Of a stretch of 37,058 bases of DNA, positions 15,104 through 23,404 are shown piece after piece; position 1 is the stretch's first letter, and the number at the start of each line of letters is the position of its first letter. Origin of the DNA: Variovorax sp. CF313 (GTDB taxonomy: Bacteria; Pseudomonadota; Gammaproteobacteria; Burkholderiales; Burkholderiaceae_C). The notes under the pieces were generated by a model. It had not been told where the DNA came from. It was given only the letters and a program-made list of their open reading frames with translations, and searched no databases. The stretch spans positions 1-37,058 of the forward strand of contig NZ_AKIW01000096.1 in NCBI RefSeq assembly GCF_000282635.1, given 5' to 3'. The position numbers and the translations under genes are program-made.

Positions 15104-16204
15104 ATGAGTGTTCCCAACGAGGCAGGTGCCTTCCTGCGCATCGAGGCCGTCACCAAGGACTTTGGCGACTTTCGCGCGGTGAACGAGGTCAGCCTCGACG
15201 TCGCTCGCGGCGAGATCTTCGCGCTGCTGGGCTCGTCGGGCTGCGGCAAAAGCACGTTGCTGCGCATGCTGGCGGGCTTCGAGCTGCCCTCGTCGGGTCG
15301 CGTCGTACTCGATGGCAACGACCTCGCGGGCCTGCCGCCGTACAAGCGGCCGGTGAACATGATGTTCCAGTCGTACGCGCTGTTTCCCCACCTAACGGTC
15401 TGGGACAACATCGCCTTCGGCCTGCGCCGCGACGGGTTGCCCAAGGCCGAGATCGCGGCGCGCGTCGACGAGATGCTGCGGCTTGTGCAGCTCACCACCT
15501 TTGCCAAGCGCAAGCCGCACCAGCTCTCGGGCGGGCAGCAGCAGCGCGTGGCATTGGCGCGCAGCCTGGCCAAGCGCCCCAAGCTGCTGCTGCTCGACGA
15601 GCCGCTCGGCGCGCTCGACAAGAAGCTGCGCGAGGCCACGCAGATTGAGCTGGTCAACATCATCCGGCAGGTCGGCGTGACCTGCGTGATGGTCACGCAC
15701 GACCAGGAAGAGGCGATGACGATGGCCTCTCGCATTGCCGTGATGAGCGAAGGCCGCTTCCTGCAGGTCGGCGCACCGGCCGATGTGTATGAGACGCCCG
15801 CCACGCGCTTCGTTGCCGACTTCATCGGCAATGTCAACCTCATGGACGGCAGCGTGGTGGCCGACGAGGCGGACCACGTCGACATTCAGTGCGCCGATGT
15901 GCTGCACCGCATCGGCCACGGCATTACCGGCTACGAGGGGCAGACCGTTACGGTGGCGGTGCGCCCCGAGAAGATCCACCTGAGCCCCGACGAGCCGGTA
16001 GAGCCGCACAACAAGGTGCGCGGCATTGTCGAGGCCTCGGCCTATTTCGGCCTGTACACCGTCTATCACCTGCGGCTGGCGAGCGGTGCGCTGCTGAAGG
16101 TCAATGTCGAGAACGAGACCCGGCACCGCGAGGGCTTGCCCGCGCAGGGTGATGCCGTCTGGGCCCGGTGGTTGCCGACCTCCCAGGTCGTGCTGACGCA
16201 GTAG
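15104..16204 (+). CDS. potG: Polyamine ABC transporter ATP-binding protein (PotG-like)
   Basis: This 366-residue ABC ATPase powers uptake through PotH and PotI. Walker A is GSSGCGKST (43-51), the Q-loop lies in MMFQSYALFPH, the signature is LSGGQQQRVALARSL, Walker B is LLLLDEPLGALD, and the switch histidine lies in VTHDQEEAM. The C-terminal third (about 245-366) is a TOBE-type regulatory domain common to the PotA/PotG/MalK group. The length is close to E. coli PotG (377). It starts 19 bp after potF and is followed 13 bp later by potH. Confidence 0.94.
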   Translation: MSVPNEAGAFLRIEAVTKDFGDFRAVNEVSLDVARGEIFALLGSSGCGKSTLLRMLAGFELPSSGRVVLDGNDLAGLPPYKRPVNMMFQSYALFPHLTVWDNIAFGLRRDGLPKAEIAARVDEMLRLVQLTTFAKRKPHQLSGGQQQRVALARSLAKRPKLLLLDEPLGALDKKLREATQIELVNIIRQVGVTCVMVTHDQEEAMTMASRIAVMSEGRFLQVGAPADVYETPATRFVADFIGNVNLMDGSVVADEADHVDIQCADVLHRIGHGITGYEGQTVTVAVRPEKIHLSPDEPVEPHNKVRGIVEASAYFGLYTVYHLRLASGALLKVNVENETRHREGLPAQGDAVWARWLPTSQVVLTQ

Positions 16205-16217
16205 GGGGAGGGCAGGC

Positions 16218-17162
16218 ATGGCTTCCACCGACGGCAAGAGAAAGAGCTGGCTGGGCCCCTTCCAGGGGCGCCGCCTGGTGATCGGCGCCCCCTATCTGTG
16301 GCTGCTGGTCTTCTTCCTGCTGCCTTTCCTGATCGTCCTGCGCATCAGTTTCTCGGAGATGGACGGCGCGAAGATCTCCGACCTGATCGGTTGGGCCGAT
16401 CAGCAGCTGACGCTGACGCTCAAGCTGCAGAACTACGTCACGCTCTTCCAGGACGACCTGTACTTCGCGACATACGGGCACTCGCTGATGTACGCGGCGA
16501 TCACCACGCTGATCTGCCTGTTCATCGGCTATCCCTTCGCTTACTTCATGGCCCGCGCCAGGGCCGGACTGCAGCCGCTGCTGCTGATGGGCGTGATGCT
16601 GCCGTTCTGGACCAGCTTCCTGCTGCGCGTCTATGCCTGGAAGGGCCTGCTGGATGCCCAGACCGGATGGGTTGGGCAGTTGCTGACCTTCGTGCATGCC
16701 GATCGGCTGCTGCTGCCGCTGGGCCTCATCTCCTCGGCCGGGCAGTTCATGTACAGCCCGTTCTCGCTCGTGCTGGGCATGGTCTACACCTACCTGCCGT
16801 TCATGGTACTGCCGCTGTACGCCACGCTCTCCAAGATGGATCTGCGGCTGCTCGAGGCCGCGCAAGACCTCGGAGCGACGCCCTGGCAGGCCTTCTGGCG
16901 CGTCACCGTGCCGCTGTCGCGCAGCGGCATCGTCGCTGGCGCCATGCTGGTATTCATTCCCTGCGTGGGCGAGTACGTCATTCCCGAGCTGCTGGGCGGC
17001 CCGCAGACGCTGATGATCGGCCGCGTGCTGTGGGACGAGTTCTTCTCCAATAACGACTGGCCGATGGCGTCGAGCGTGGCCGTGGTGATGGTGCTGCTCA
17101 TCATCGTGCCGCTGGCGTTGCTCAACAGCAGCCAGGCAAAGGCCAAGGCGGCGCGTACATGA
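16218..17162 (+). CDS. potH: Polyamine ABC transporter permease (PotH-like)
   Basis: This 314-residue inner-membrane permease has about six hydrophobic segments. The first (about 20-43) follows a basic N-terminus, and the EAA loop LLEAAQDLGATPWQAFWRV (about 210-230) docks to PotG. GEYVIPELLGG is typical of the PotH/PotB family. The length matches E. coli PotH (317). GGGGAGGG upstream of the ATG at 16218 is a good ribosome-binding site. Its stop overlaps the potI start (ATGA), so translation of the two permeases is coupled. Confidence 0.94.
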   Translation: MASTDGKRKSWLGPFQGRRLVIGAPYLWLLVFFLLPFLIVLRISFSEMDGAKISDLIGWADQQLTLTLKLQNYVTLFQDDLYFATYGHSLMYAAITTLICLFIGYPFAYFMARARAGLQPLLLMGVMLPFWTSFLLRVYAWKGLLDAQTGWVGQLLTFVHADRLLLPLGLISSAGQFMYSPFSLVLGMVYTYLPFMVLPLYATLSKMDLRLLEAAQDLGATPWQAFWRVTVPLSRSGIVAGAMLVFIPCVGEYVIPELLGGPQTLMIGRVLWDEFFSNNDWPMASSVAVVMVLLIIVPLALLNSSQAKAKAART

Positions 17163-18001
17163 TTGCCACTCCCGCCGGTCGCTGGACCAGCCGCATCTGG
17201 CTGCTGCTGGGCTTTGCGTTCCTCTACCTGCCGATCGTGGCGCTGATTGTCTTCAGCTTCACCGATTCCCCTGTGCCCAACGTCTGGGCCGGCTTCAGCC
17301 TGCGCTGGTACCACAAGCTGGTCGGCGACGATGAAATTCGCGAGGGCCTATTCGTGTCGCTGCGCATCGCGGCGGGCACTGCGACCGGTGCCGTGCTGCT
17401 GGGCACGCTGGCGGCCTTCGCGTTGGAACGATTTCCGCGGTTCCGAGGGCGCACCGCATTCGCGGGCATGGTCAGCGCACCGCTGGTGATGCCCGAGGTC
17501 ATCGTCGGCCTGTCCCTGCTGCTGATGCTGGTGTCGGCCCAGCGCCTGTTCGGCTTCCCGGAGCGCGGGCTCACGACGATTTGGCTCGGGCACCTGCTGG
17601 TGGGCATGGCTTATGCCACGGTGGTGATCGGCGCCCGCCTGCGTGACCTCAATCCCCAGTACGAGGAGGCGGCGCAAGACCTGGGTGCACGCCCGCTGCA
17701 GGTCTTCTCCCTGGTGACGCTGCCGATGATCGCGGAGTCGCTGCTGGCGGCCTGGCTGCTGAGTTTCACGCTTTCGCTCGATGACGTGGTGATGTCGGCC
17801 TTCCTGTCGGGGCCGGGCTCGACCACCTTGCCGCTCGTCATCTTTTCGCGCGCCAGGCTGGGGCTCGACCCGACCGTCAATGCCCTGGCCACGGTGGTGA
17901 TCGTGCTGGCAGCGATCTTCGTGGTGGCCTCCAGCTACCTGATCGCCGCACGGGAGCGGCGCCGGTACAGGGAGGGGCAGGCCGCTCTGGCCAGAGGGTA
18001 G
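17159..18001 (+). CDS. potI: Polyamine ABC transporter permease (PotI-like)
   Basis: This 280-residue partner permease has an EAA loop YEEAAQDLGARPLQVFSLV, and SLDDVVMSAFLSGPG is a family phrase of PotI/PotC. Membrane segments include about 12-33, 75-95, 105-130, 140-158, 190-210 and 240-262. The length equals that of E. coli PotI (281). It ends the potFGHI operon. The last codons contain the perfect palindrome CTCTGGCCAGAG (17985-17996) just before the fmdB promoter. Confidence 0.94.
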   Translation: MIATPAGRWTSRIWLLLGFAFLYLPIVALIVFSFTDSPVPNVWAGFSLRWYHKLVGDDEIREGLFVSLRIAAGTATGAVLLGTLAAFALERFPRFRGRTAFAGMVSAPLVMPEVIVGLSLLLMLVSAQRLFGFPERGLTTIWLGHLLVGMAYATVVIGARLRDLNPQYEEAAQDLGARPLQVFSLVTLPMIAESLLAAWLLSFTLSLDDVVMSAFLSGPGSTTLPLVIFSRARLGLDPTVNALATVVIVLAAIFVVASSYLIAARERRRYREGQAALARG

Positions 18002-18005
18002 CGCC

Positions 18006-18011
18006 TATAAT
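18006..18011 (+). promoter_or_regulatory. Candidate -10 box for the fmdB-DUF502-aspS unit
   Basis: A perfect TATAAT lies five bases after the potI stop and 51 bases before the zinc-ribbon gene. No good -35 box is seen at 16-18 bp spacing. The palindrome CTCTGGCCAGAG (17985-17996) covers the -35 position and might be an operator. Confidence 0.45.
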
Positions 18012-18062
18012 CGAGGGCTTTGCGAGCGGCAGCTGCGCCGTTTTCTTTCTCATCCGATTTCC

Positions 18063-18398
18063 ATGCCCATCTACGCCTACAAGTGCAGTGCCTGCGGCTT
18101 TGCCAAAGACGCTTTGCAGAAGATGTCCGACGCGCCCCTCACGGTGTGTCCGGCGTGCGGCGCGAGTGCGTTCGAAAAACAGGTCACGGCCGCCGGCTTC
18201 CAGCTCAAGGGCTCGGGCTGGTACGTGACCGATTTCCGTGAGGGCGGCGGCAAGAAGTCCGAGCCGTCCACGGCACCCGCGTCCAGCGACGGCGGCAAGT
18301 CCGCCGAGTCTTCCTCTTCCACAACCGTCGCCGCGCCAAGCCCCGCTCCGGCGCCCGCCGCACCGGCCCCCGCGCCGGCCGCGGCCAGCGGCGACTGA
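18063..18398 (+). CDS. FmdB family zinc-ribbon protein
   Basis: This 111-residue protein is a small zinc-ribbon protein of the FmdB type, annotated as a putative regulatory protein. The pairs C8-x2-C11 and C29-x2-C32 form the zinc site within MPIYAYKCSACG and VCPACG. KGSGWYVTDFRE is the usual end of the folded part (about residue 60). The rest is a disordered tail rich in Ser, Ala and Pro. The gene lies 15 bp before the DUF502 gene and near aspS, an arrangement I recall from many betaproteobacteria. The biochemical role is unknown. Confidence 0.9.
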   Translation: MPIYAYKCSACGFAKDALQKMSDAPLTVCPACGASAFEKQVTAAGFQLKGSGWYVTDFREGGGKKSEPSTAPASSDGGKSAESSSSTTVAAPSPAPAPAAPAPAPAAASGD

Positions 18399-18413
18399 TC
18401 GATCCCGACCGCC

Positions 18414-19046
18414 ATGCTCGCCCTGCGCAAATGGTTGCTGTCCGGCCTGCTGGTCATCGTGCCGCTGGTCATCACGCTCGGCGTGCTGAACTGGATCATC
18501 GGCACGCTCGACCAGACGCTGTGGCTGCTGCCCGCGCAGTGGCAGACCTGGCTCAGCGACCACAAGGTGCGCGGCCTGGGCGTGCTGCTCACGCTGGCCA
18601 TCCTGCTGGTGGTGGGCGCCACGGCCAGCAACTTCGTCGGCAAGCGCCTGCTCGGGTGGGGCGACGCCGTGGTGCGCCGCATTCCGGTGGTGCGCTCGAT
18701 CTACTCCAGCGTCAAGCAGGTGTCGGATACGCTGTTCTCCGAGAACGGCAATGCCTTCCGCACGGCGGTGTTAGTGCAGTGGCCGCGCGAGGGCGTGTGG
18801 ACCATCGCCTTCGTGACCGGCGCGCCCGGCAACGAAGTCGCCGAGCACCTCGGCGAGGGGGAATTCCTCAGCGTCTACGTGCCGACCACGCCCAACCCGA
18901 CGGGCGGCTACTTCGTGATGCTCAAGCGCAGCGACTGCATCGAACTGAAGATGAGCGTGGACGAAGCGCTCAAGTACATCGTCTCGATGGGGGTGGTCGT
19001 TCCAGGCGGCCCCGCCACGGTGGCGGTGAAGTCTTCCAACTCATAA
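18414..19046 (+). CDS. DUF502 family membrane protein
   Basis: This 210-residue protein has two N-terminal membrane segments (about 7-30 and 56-78), followed by the conserved DUF502 phrases IPVVRSIYSSVKQVSDTLF and VYVPTTPNPTGGYF. The C-terminal half should be cytoplasmic or membrane-associated. Its function in bacteria is not established. It lies between the zinc-ribbon gene and aspS (37 bp gap to aspS) and is probably cotranscribed with them from the promoter at about 18006. Confidence 0.9.
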   Translation: MLALRKWLLSGLLVIVPLVITLGVLNWIIGTLDQTLWLLPAQWQTWLSDHKVRGLGVLLTLAILLVVGATASNFVGKRLLGWGDAVVRRIPVVRSIYSSVKQVSDTLFSENGNAFRTAVLVQWPREGVWTIAFVTGAPGNEVAEHLGEGEFLSVYVPTTPNPTGGYFVMLKRSDCIELKMSVDEALKYIVSMGVVVPGGPATVAVKSSNS

Positions 19047-19083
19047 AAACGAACGCGCCCACAAGGCGCCGGAATGGATTCCT

Positions 19084-20889
19084 ATGGCCATGCGTACTCA
19101 CTATTGCGGTCTCGTGACCGAAGCCCTGCTGGGCCAGACCGTCACCCTGTGCGGCTGGGTCAACCGCCGCCGCGACCACGGCGGCGTGATCTTCATCGAC
19201 GTGCGCGACCGCGAAGGCTATGTGCAGGTGGTGTGCGACCCCGACCGCGCCTCGACCTTCGCCGTCGCCGAGAACCTGCGCAACGAGTTCTGCGTGCAGA
19301 TCACCGGCCTCGTGCGCGCACGCCCCGAAGGCACGACCAACGACCAGCTCAAGAGCGGCAAGATCGAAGTGCTGTGCCATGAGCTCAAGGTGCTGAACCC
19401 CTCGGTCACGCCGCCGTTCCTGCTGGACGACGACAACCTGTCGGAAACCACCCGCCTCACGCACCGCGTGCTCGACCTGCGCCGTCCGGCCATGCAGCGC
19501 AACATGATGCTGCGCTACAAGGTGACGATGGAAACGCGCAAGTTCCTCGATGCCAACGGCTTCATCGACATCGAGACGCCGATGCTCGGCAAGTCCACGC
19601 CCGAAGGCGCGCGCGACTACCTCGTGCCCAGCCGCGTGCACGACGGCAGCTTCTTCGCGTTGCCGCAGTCGCCCCAGCTGTTCAAGCAGCTCTTGATGGT
19701 GGCCGGCTATGACCGCTACTACCAGATCGTGAAGTGCTTCCGCGACGAAGACCTGCGCGCCGACCGCCAGCCCGAATTCACGCAGATCGACATCGAGACC
19801 TCGTTCCTCGCCGAAGAAGAAATCCGCGAGATGTTCGAAGGCATGATCCGCAACGTGTTCCGCAACGCCGCGGGCATCGACCTGCCGGTATTCCCGACCA
19901 TGACGTACGGCGACGCGATGTTCAAGTACGGTTCGGACAAGCCCGACCTGCGCGTGAAGCTCGAGTTCACCGAGCTCACCGAACTGATGAAGCGCGTGGA
20001 ATTCAAGGTGTTCTCGAATGCCGCCACCATGAAGGGCGGCCGCGTGGTCGCGCTGCGCGTGCCTGGCGGCGGTGCCGAAGGCGGCCTGTCGCGCGGGGAA
20101 ATCGATGCGTACCAGGAGTTCGTCAAGATCTACGGTGCCAAGGGCCTGGCCTACATCAAGGTCAACGACGCGGCTGCTGGCCGCGAAGGCCTGCAGAGCC
20201 CGATCGTGAAGAACCTCGACGACAGTTCGCTGGCCGAGATCATCGCCCGCACGGGCGCGCGCAACGGCGACATCCTGTTCTTCGGTGCCGACAAGGAAAA
20301 GGTCGTCAACGACGCCATCGGCGCGCTGCGCGTGAAGATCGGCCACAGCGCCTTCGGCAAGAAGGCGGGCCTGTTCGACGACCGCTGGGCGCCGCTGTGG
20401 GTGGTCGACTTCCCGATGTTCGAGTTCGACGAGGAAGGCCAGCGCTGGAGCGCCGTGCACCATCCGTTCACCGCGCCGAAGGACGGCCATGAAGACCTCA
20501 TGGACACCGCACCCGAGAAGTGCATCGCCAAGGCCTACGACATGGTGCTCAACGGCATCGAGATGGGTGGCGGCTCGGTGCGTATCCATCGCGAGGAAGT
20601 GCAGAGCAAGGTGTTCCGCGCGCTCAAGATCAGCGCCGAGGACGCGCAGCTCAAGTTCGGCTTCCTGCTCGACGCGCTGCAGTATGGCGCGCCGCCGCAC
20701 GGTGGCATCGCCATCGGCCTGGACCGCCTCGTCATGCTCATGACCGGCGCCGAGTCGATCCGCGACGTGATCGCCTTCCCCAAGACCCAGCGCGCGCAAG
20801 ACCTGCTGACGCAGGCGCCGAGCCCGGTCGATGAGAAGCAGTTGCGCGAGCTGCACATCAAGCTGCGCAACACGCCCCAGGCAGCCTGA
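19084..20889 (+). CDS. aspS: Aspartyl-tRNA synthetase, probably non-discriminating
   Basis: This 601-residue class II synthetase charges tRNA(Asp). Its N-terminal OB-fold anticodon-binding domain (about 1-110) is followed by the catalytic domain with motif 2 (FRDEDLRADRQPEFTQID), the bacterial GAD insertion (about 300-430), and motif 3 (GLDRLVMLMTG). H32 in RRRDHGG and G83 in RPEGT match the residues (H31, G83 in Pseudomonas aeruginosa) that mark AspRS enzymes also charging tRNA(Asn). E. coli has Leu and Lys there. The enzyme therefore probably depends on GatCAB amidation for Asn-tRNA. The start could also be the second Met (19090). nudB follows eight bases after the stop. Confidence 0.96.
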   Translation: MAMRTHYCGLVTEALLGQTVTLCGWVNRRRDHGGVIFIDVRDREGYVQVVCDPDRASTFAVAENLRNEFCVQITGLVRARPEGTTNDQLKSGKIEVLCHELKVLNPSVTPPFLLDDDNLSETTRLTHRVLDLRRPAMQRNMMLRYKVTMETRKFLDANGFIDIETPMLGKSTPEGARDYLVPSRVHDGSFFALPQSPQLFKQLLMVAGYDRYYQIVKCFRDEDLRADRQPEFTQIDIETSFLAEEEIREMFEGMIRNVFRNAAGIDLPVFPTMTYGDAMFKYGSDKPDLRVKLEFTELTELMKRVEFKVFSNAATMKGGRVVALRVPGGGAEGGLSRGEIDAYQEFVKIYGAKGLAYIKVNDAAAGREGLQSPIVKNLDDSSLAEIIARTGARNGDILFFGADKEKVVNDAIGALRVKIGHSAFGKKAGLFDDRWAPLWVVDFPMFEFDEEGQRWSAVHHPFTAPKDGHEDLMDTAPEKCIAKAYDMVLNGIEMGGGSVRIHREEVQSKVFRALKISAEDAQLKFGFLLDALQYGAPPHGGIAIGLDRLVMLMTGAESIRDVIAFPKTQRAQDLLTQAPSPVDEKQLRELHIKLRNTPQAA

Positions 20890-20896
20890 CACGGCC

Positions 20897-21373
20897 ATGA
20901 CGACCAGCCCCCGGCCCTGGAAGATCCCGGAGTCGGTGCTGGTCGTGATCCACACTCCGGCGCTCGATGTGCTGCTGATCCGGCGTGCGGATGCCGAGAC
21001 CGATTTCTGGCAGTCGGTCACCGGCAGCAAGGATGCGATCGACGAGCCGCTCGCACTCACCGCGGCGCGAGAGGTGGCCGAGGAAACCGGCATCTCCTGC
21101 GGCGAGGGCACCGCGCTCGCCCCGCAGCTGGCCGACTGGCAGCTGCGCAATGTTTACGAAATTTATCCACGGTGGCGCGCCCGCTACGCGCCCGGCGTAA
21201 CGCACAACACCGAGCACCTGTTCGGCCTCTGCGTACCCGATCGCCTGACGCCCACGCTCGATCCGCGCGAACACACCGGCTGGAAGTGGCTGCCGTACCG
21301 CGAAGCGGCGGACGCGTGCTTTTCCCCGTCGAACGCCGAAGCCATCCTGTTGCTGCCAGAATTTGCGCGATGA
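20897..21373 (+). CDS. nudB: Dihydroneopterin triphosphate diphosphatase (Nudix)
   Basis: This 158-residue Nudix hydrolase removes pyrophosphate from dihydroneopterin triphosphate, the second step of folate synthesis. It begins WKIPESVLVVIHT, as in NudB. The Nudix box runs from G43 to G65 with REVAEETG (58-65). Six residues separate G43 and E50 rather than the canonical five. EHTGWKWLPYREA near the C-terminus is a NudB feature. It follows aspS by seven bases, and its stop overlaps the next start (ATGA). folE, which makes its substrate, lies less than 1 kb downstream. Confidence 0.9.
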   Translation: MTTSPRPWKIPESVLVVIHTPALDVLLIRRADAETDFWQSVTGSKDAIDEPLALTAAREVAEETGISCGEGTALAPQLADWQLRNVYEIYPRWRARYAPGVTHNTEHLFGLCVPDRLTPTLDPREHTGWKWLPYREAADACFSPSNAEAILLLPEFAR

Positions 21374-22137
21374 ACCAGCCGGCAGCAACAGCAGCGCAGA
21401 ACCTCCGGGTCGCGACCTATAACATCCACAAGGGTGTGCAGGGCATCGGGCCCGCGCGGCGGCTCGAGATCCACAACCTGGGCCACGCGATCGAGCAGCT
21501 CGACGCCGACATCGTCTGCCTGCAGGAGGTGCGCAAGATGAATCGGCAGGCCGCCACACGCTTCGCGCACTGGCCCGAACTGCCGCAGGCCGACTTCCTC
21601 GCGCCCGAGGGCTACACCGCGGTCTATGAGACCAATGCCGTTACGCGCCACGGCGAGCACGGCAATGCGCTGCTCACGCGCTGGCCGGTGCTGCGCACCA
21701 GCCACCAGGACATCTCCGACCACCGATTCGAGCAACGCGGGCTGCTGCACGTGGTGATCGACGTCGAGGGCCGCAGGGTGCACGCCATCGTGGTGCACCT
21801 GGGGCTCATCAGGGGCAGCCGGGTGCGGCAGGTCGCACGCCTGCGCGAGTTCATCGACCGCGAAGTGCCGCCCGACGAGGCCGTGGTGGTCGCGGGAGAC
21901 TTCAACGATTGGGGCGCCCGCATGCGCTACGCCATGAACGCCATGGGACTGCGCGACACCAGCGACCTGCGTGGTGCGCGCACGCTCACTTACCCCTCGC
22001 GCCTGCCGGTGGCGCAACTCGACTTCGTCTACGGGCGCAGGCTGGAGCCGCAGGCCTGCACGGTGCCGCGCGGGCCGATCTGGGCCCGCATGTCCGACCA
22101 CCTGCCGCTGGTGGCTGATTTCACGCTCCTCAATTGA
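21370..22137 (+). CDS. Endonuclease/exonuclease/phosphatase family protein
   Basis: This 255-residue member of the DNase I-like metal-dependent phosphodiesterase superfamily shows the catalytic residues in their usual order: N18 in ATYNIHKG, E53 in CLQEVRK, GDFNDW in the central part and SDHLPL near the C-terminus. No signal peptide is seen, so it is probably cytoplasmic. The ATG overlaps the nudB stop. In other Burkholderiales, as I recall, this gene often precedes a cardiolipin-synthase gene; here folE follows instead. The substrate (DNA, phospholipid or other phosphodiester) cannot be decided. Confidence 0.88.
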   Translation: MNQPAATAAQNLRVATYNIHKGVQGIGPARRLEIHNLGHAIEQLDADIVCLQEVRKMNRQAATRFAHWPELPQADFLAPEGYTAVYETNAVTRHGEHGNALLTRWPVLRTSHQDISDHRFEQRGLLHVVIDVEGRRVHAIVVHLGLIRGSRVRQVARLREFIDREVPPDEAVVVAGDFNDWGARMRYAMNAMGLRDTSDLRGARTLTYPSRLPVAQLDFVYGRRLEPQACTVPRGPIWARMSDHLPLVADFTLLN

Positions 22138-22197
22138 TAGCATTGCTCCAAGAAGGGACGGGCGTTGCGGGCCCGAATGTCTGGAGCCATTCACTGG

Positions 22198-22203
22198 TAC
22201 GAT
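22198..22203 (+). promoter_or_regulatory. Candidate folE -10 box close to the start codon
   Basis: TACGAT ends seven bases before the folE ATG at 22211. No Shine-Dalgarno sequence precedes the ATG (sequence between is CCCCGCC). No convincing -35 box was found. Confidence 0.3.
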
Positions 22204-22210
22204 CCCCGCC

Positions 22211-22942
22211 ATGCTGAGGAAAACCGACGTCGACCCGCGCCCCGATCGAAACGACGATGACGAGGGCACGCCCGTCTCCGTGAAGATCCGCGAGCGCATC
22301 ACCGCAGCGCGCAAGCGCTTCAACGCCAACGACAACATCGCCGAGTTCATCGAGCCCGGCGAGCTGGAGACCTTGCTCGACGAGGTCGAGGTCAAGATGA
22401 AGGGCGTGCTCGAAAGCCTGGTCATCGACGTCGAGAACGACCACAACACCGACAACACCGCGCGCCGCGTCGCCAAGATGTACCTCAATGAGGTGTTCAA
22501 GGGCCGCTACGTGGCGCCGCCCTCGCTCACCGAGTTTCCCAACGCCGAGCACCTGAACGAGCTGATGATCGTCGGCCCGATCACCGTGCGCAGCGCCTGC
22601 TCGCACCACTTCTGCCCGATCATCGGCAAGCTGTGGATCGGCGTGATGCCCAACGAGCACACCAACGTGATCGGCCTGTCGAAGTACGCGCGCCTGGCCG
22701 AGTGGGTCATGGGCCGTCCGCAGATCCAGGAAGAAGCCGTGGTGCAGCTGGCCGACCTGATCCAGGAAAAGACGCAGCCCGACGGCCTTGCCCTCGTCAT
22801 GGAGGCCGAGCATTTCTGCATGGCCTGGCGCGGCGTGAAGGAAATGGACAGCAAGATGATCAACTCCGTGATGCGCGGCGTGTTCCTGAAAGATCCGAGC
22901 CTGCGCCGCGAATTCCTTTCCCTCCTTCCCCGAAAGGGCTGA
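22211..22942 (+). CDS. folE: GTP cyclohydrolase I, divergent form
   Basis: This 243-residue enzyme is of the GTP cyclohydrolase I family, which converts GTP to dihydroneopterin triphosphate. The zinc ligands expected from E. coli FolE are present: C130, H133 and C203 (in EHFCMAWRG), with catalytic H132 in CSHHF. The usual Glu before the two histidines is Ser here. The C-terminal part EMDSKMINSVMRGVF also differs from the canonical ATSATTTT-type segment. NTARRVAKMYLNEVF and NVIGLSKYARL are family phrases. A charged N-terminal extension (1-20) precedes the domain. The divergence and the BLUF neighbour suggest a second, specialised FolE, but no other copy can be checked here. Confidence 0.9.
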   Translation: MLRKTDVDPRPDRNDDDEGTPVSVKIRERITAARKRFNANDNIAEFIEPGELETLLDEVEVKMKGVLESLVIDVENDHNTDNTARRVAKMYLNEVFKGRYVAPPSLTEFPNAEHLNELMIVGPITVRSACSHHFCPIIGKLWIGVMPNEHTNVIGLSKYARLAEWVMGRPQIQEEAVVQLADLIQEKTQPDGLALVMEAEHFCMAWRGVKEMDSKMINSVMRGVFLKDPSLRREFLSLLPRKG

Positions 22943-22945
22943 GCC

Positions 22946-23368
22946 ATGCTGGTCCGACTTCTCTACGCCAGCCGCGCCGTCGACACCAGCCCCGAGGCCA
23001 TCGAGGCGATCCTTGCGCAATCGCGCTCGCACAACACGACCTGCGGCATCACCGGCATCCTCTGCTATGGCGCAGGCACCTTCCTGCAGGCCATCGAAGG
23101 TGGCCGCATGGCCATCAGCGAGCTGTACGGCCACATCCAGCGCGACGGGCGCCACAAGGACGTGGTGCTGCTGCACTACGAGGAGATTTCCGAACGCCGC
23201 TTCGGCGGCTGGACGATGGGGCAGGTCAACCTGTCGAAGCTCAATGCCTCGACGCTGCTGAAGTATTCCGAGAAACCCGAGCTCAACCCGTATGCGGTCT
23301 CGGGCAAGGTTTCGCTGGCGCTGCTCGAGGAACTGATGGCCACCGCGGCCATCGTCGGCCGACACTAG
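22946..23368 (+). CDS. Short BLUF-domain blue-light photoreceptor
   Basis: This 140-residue single-domain protein is a flavin-binding BLUF sensor. All residues central to the photocycle are present: Y7 in RLLYAS, N30, Q48 in TFLQAIEG, and W89 and M91 in GGWTMG. They correspond to Y21, N45, Q63, W104 and M106 of AppA. No output domain is attached. The C-terminal 40 residues probably form the capping helices of short BLUF proteins, which act by binding a partner. The gene starts three bases after the folE stop, so both are probably cotranscribed. Confidence 0.93.
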   Translation: MLVRLLYASRAVDTSPEAIEAILAQSRSHNTTCGITGILCYGAGTFLQAIEGGRMAISELYGHIQRDGRHKDVVLLHYEEISERRFGGWTMGQVNLSKLNASTLLKYSEKPELNPYAVSGKVSLALLEELMATAAIVGRH

Positions 23369-23404
23369 AACGTGGCCCCCGCGCTCTGCCTCGCATAGAT
23401 CGAG

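Noticed and set aside
18970..21150. Long antisense open frame opposite aspS
   Set aside because: Shadow of aspS; no recognisable domain, and the plus-strand synthetase motifs are unmistakable.
22136..22150. Fragment ATTGATAGCATT after the phosphodiesterase gene, like a known Comamonadaceae intergenic repeat
   Set aside because: Only about 12 bases resemble the repeat that I recall from memory, too little to call a copy.
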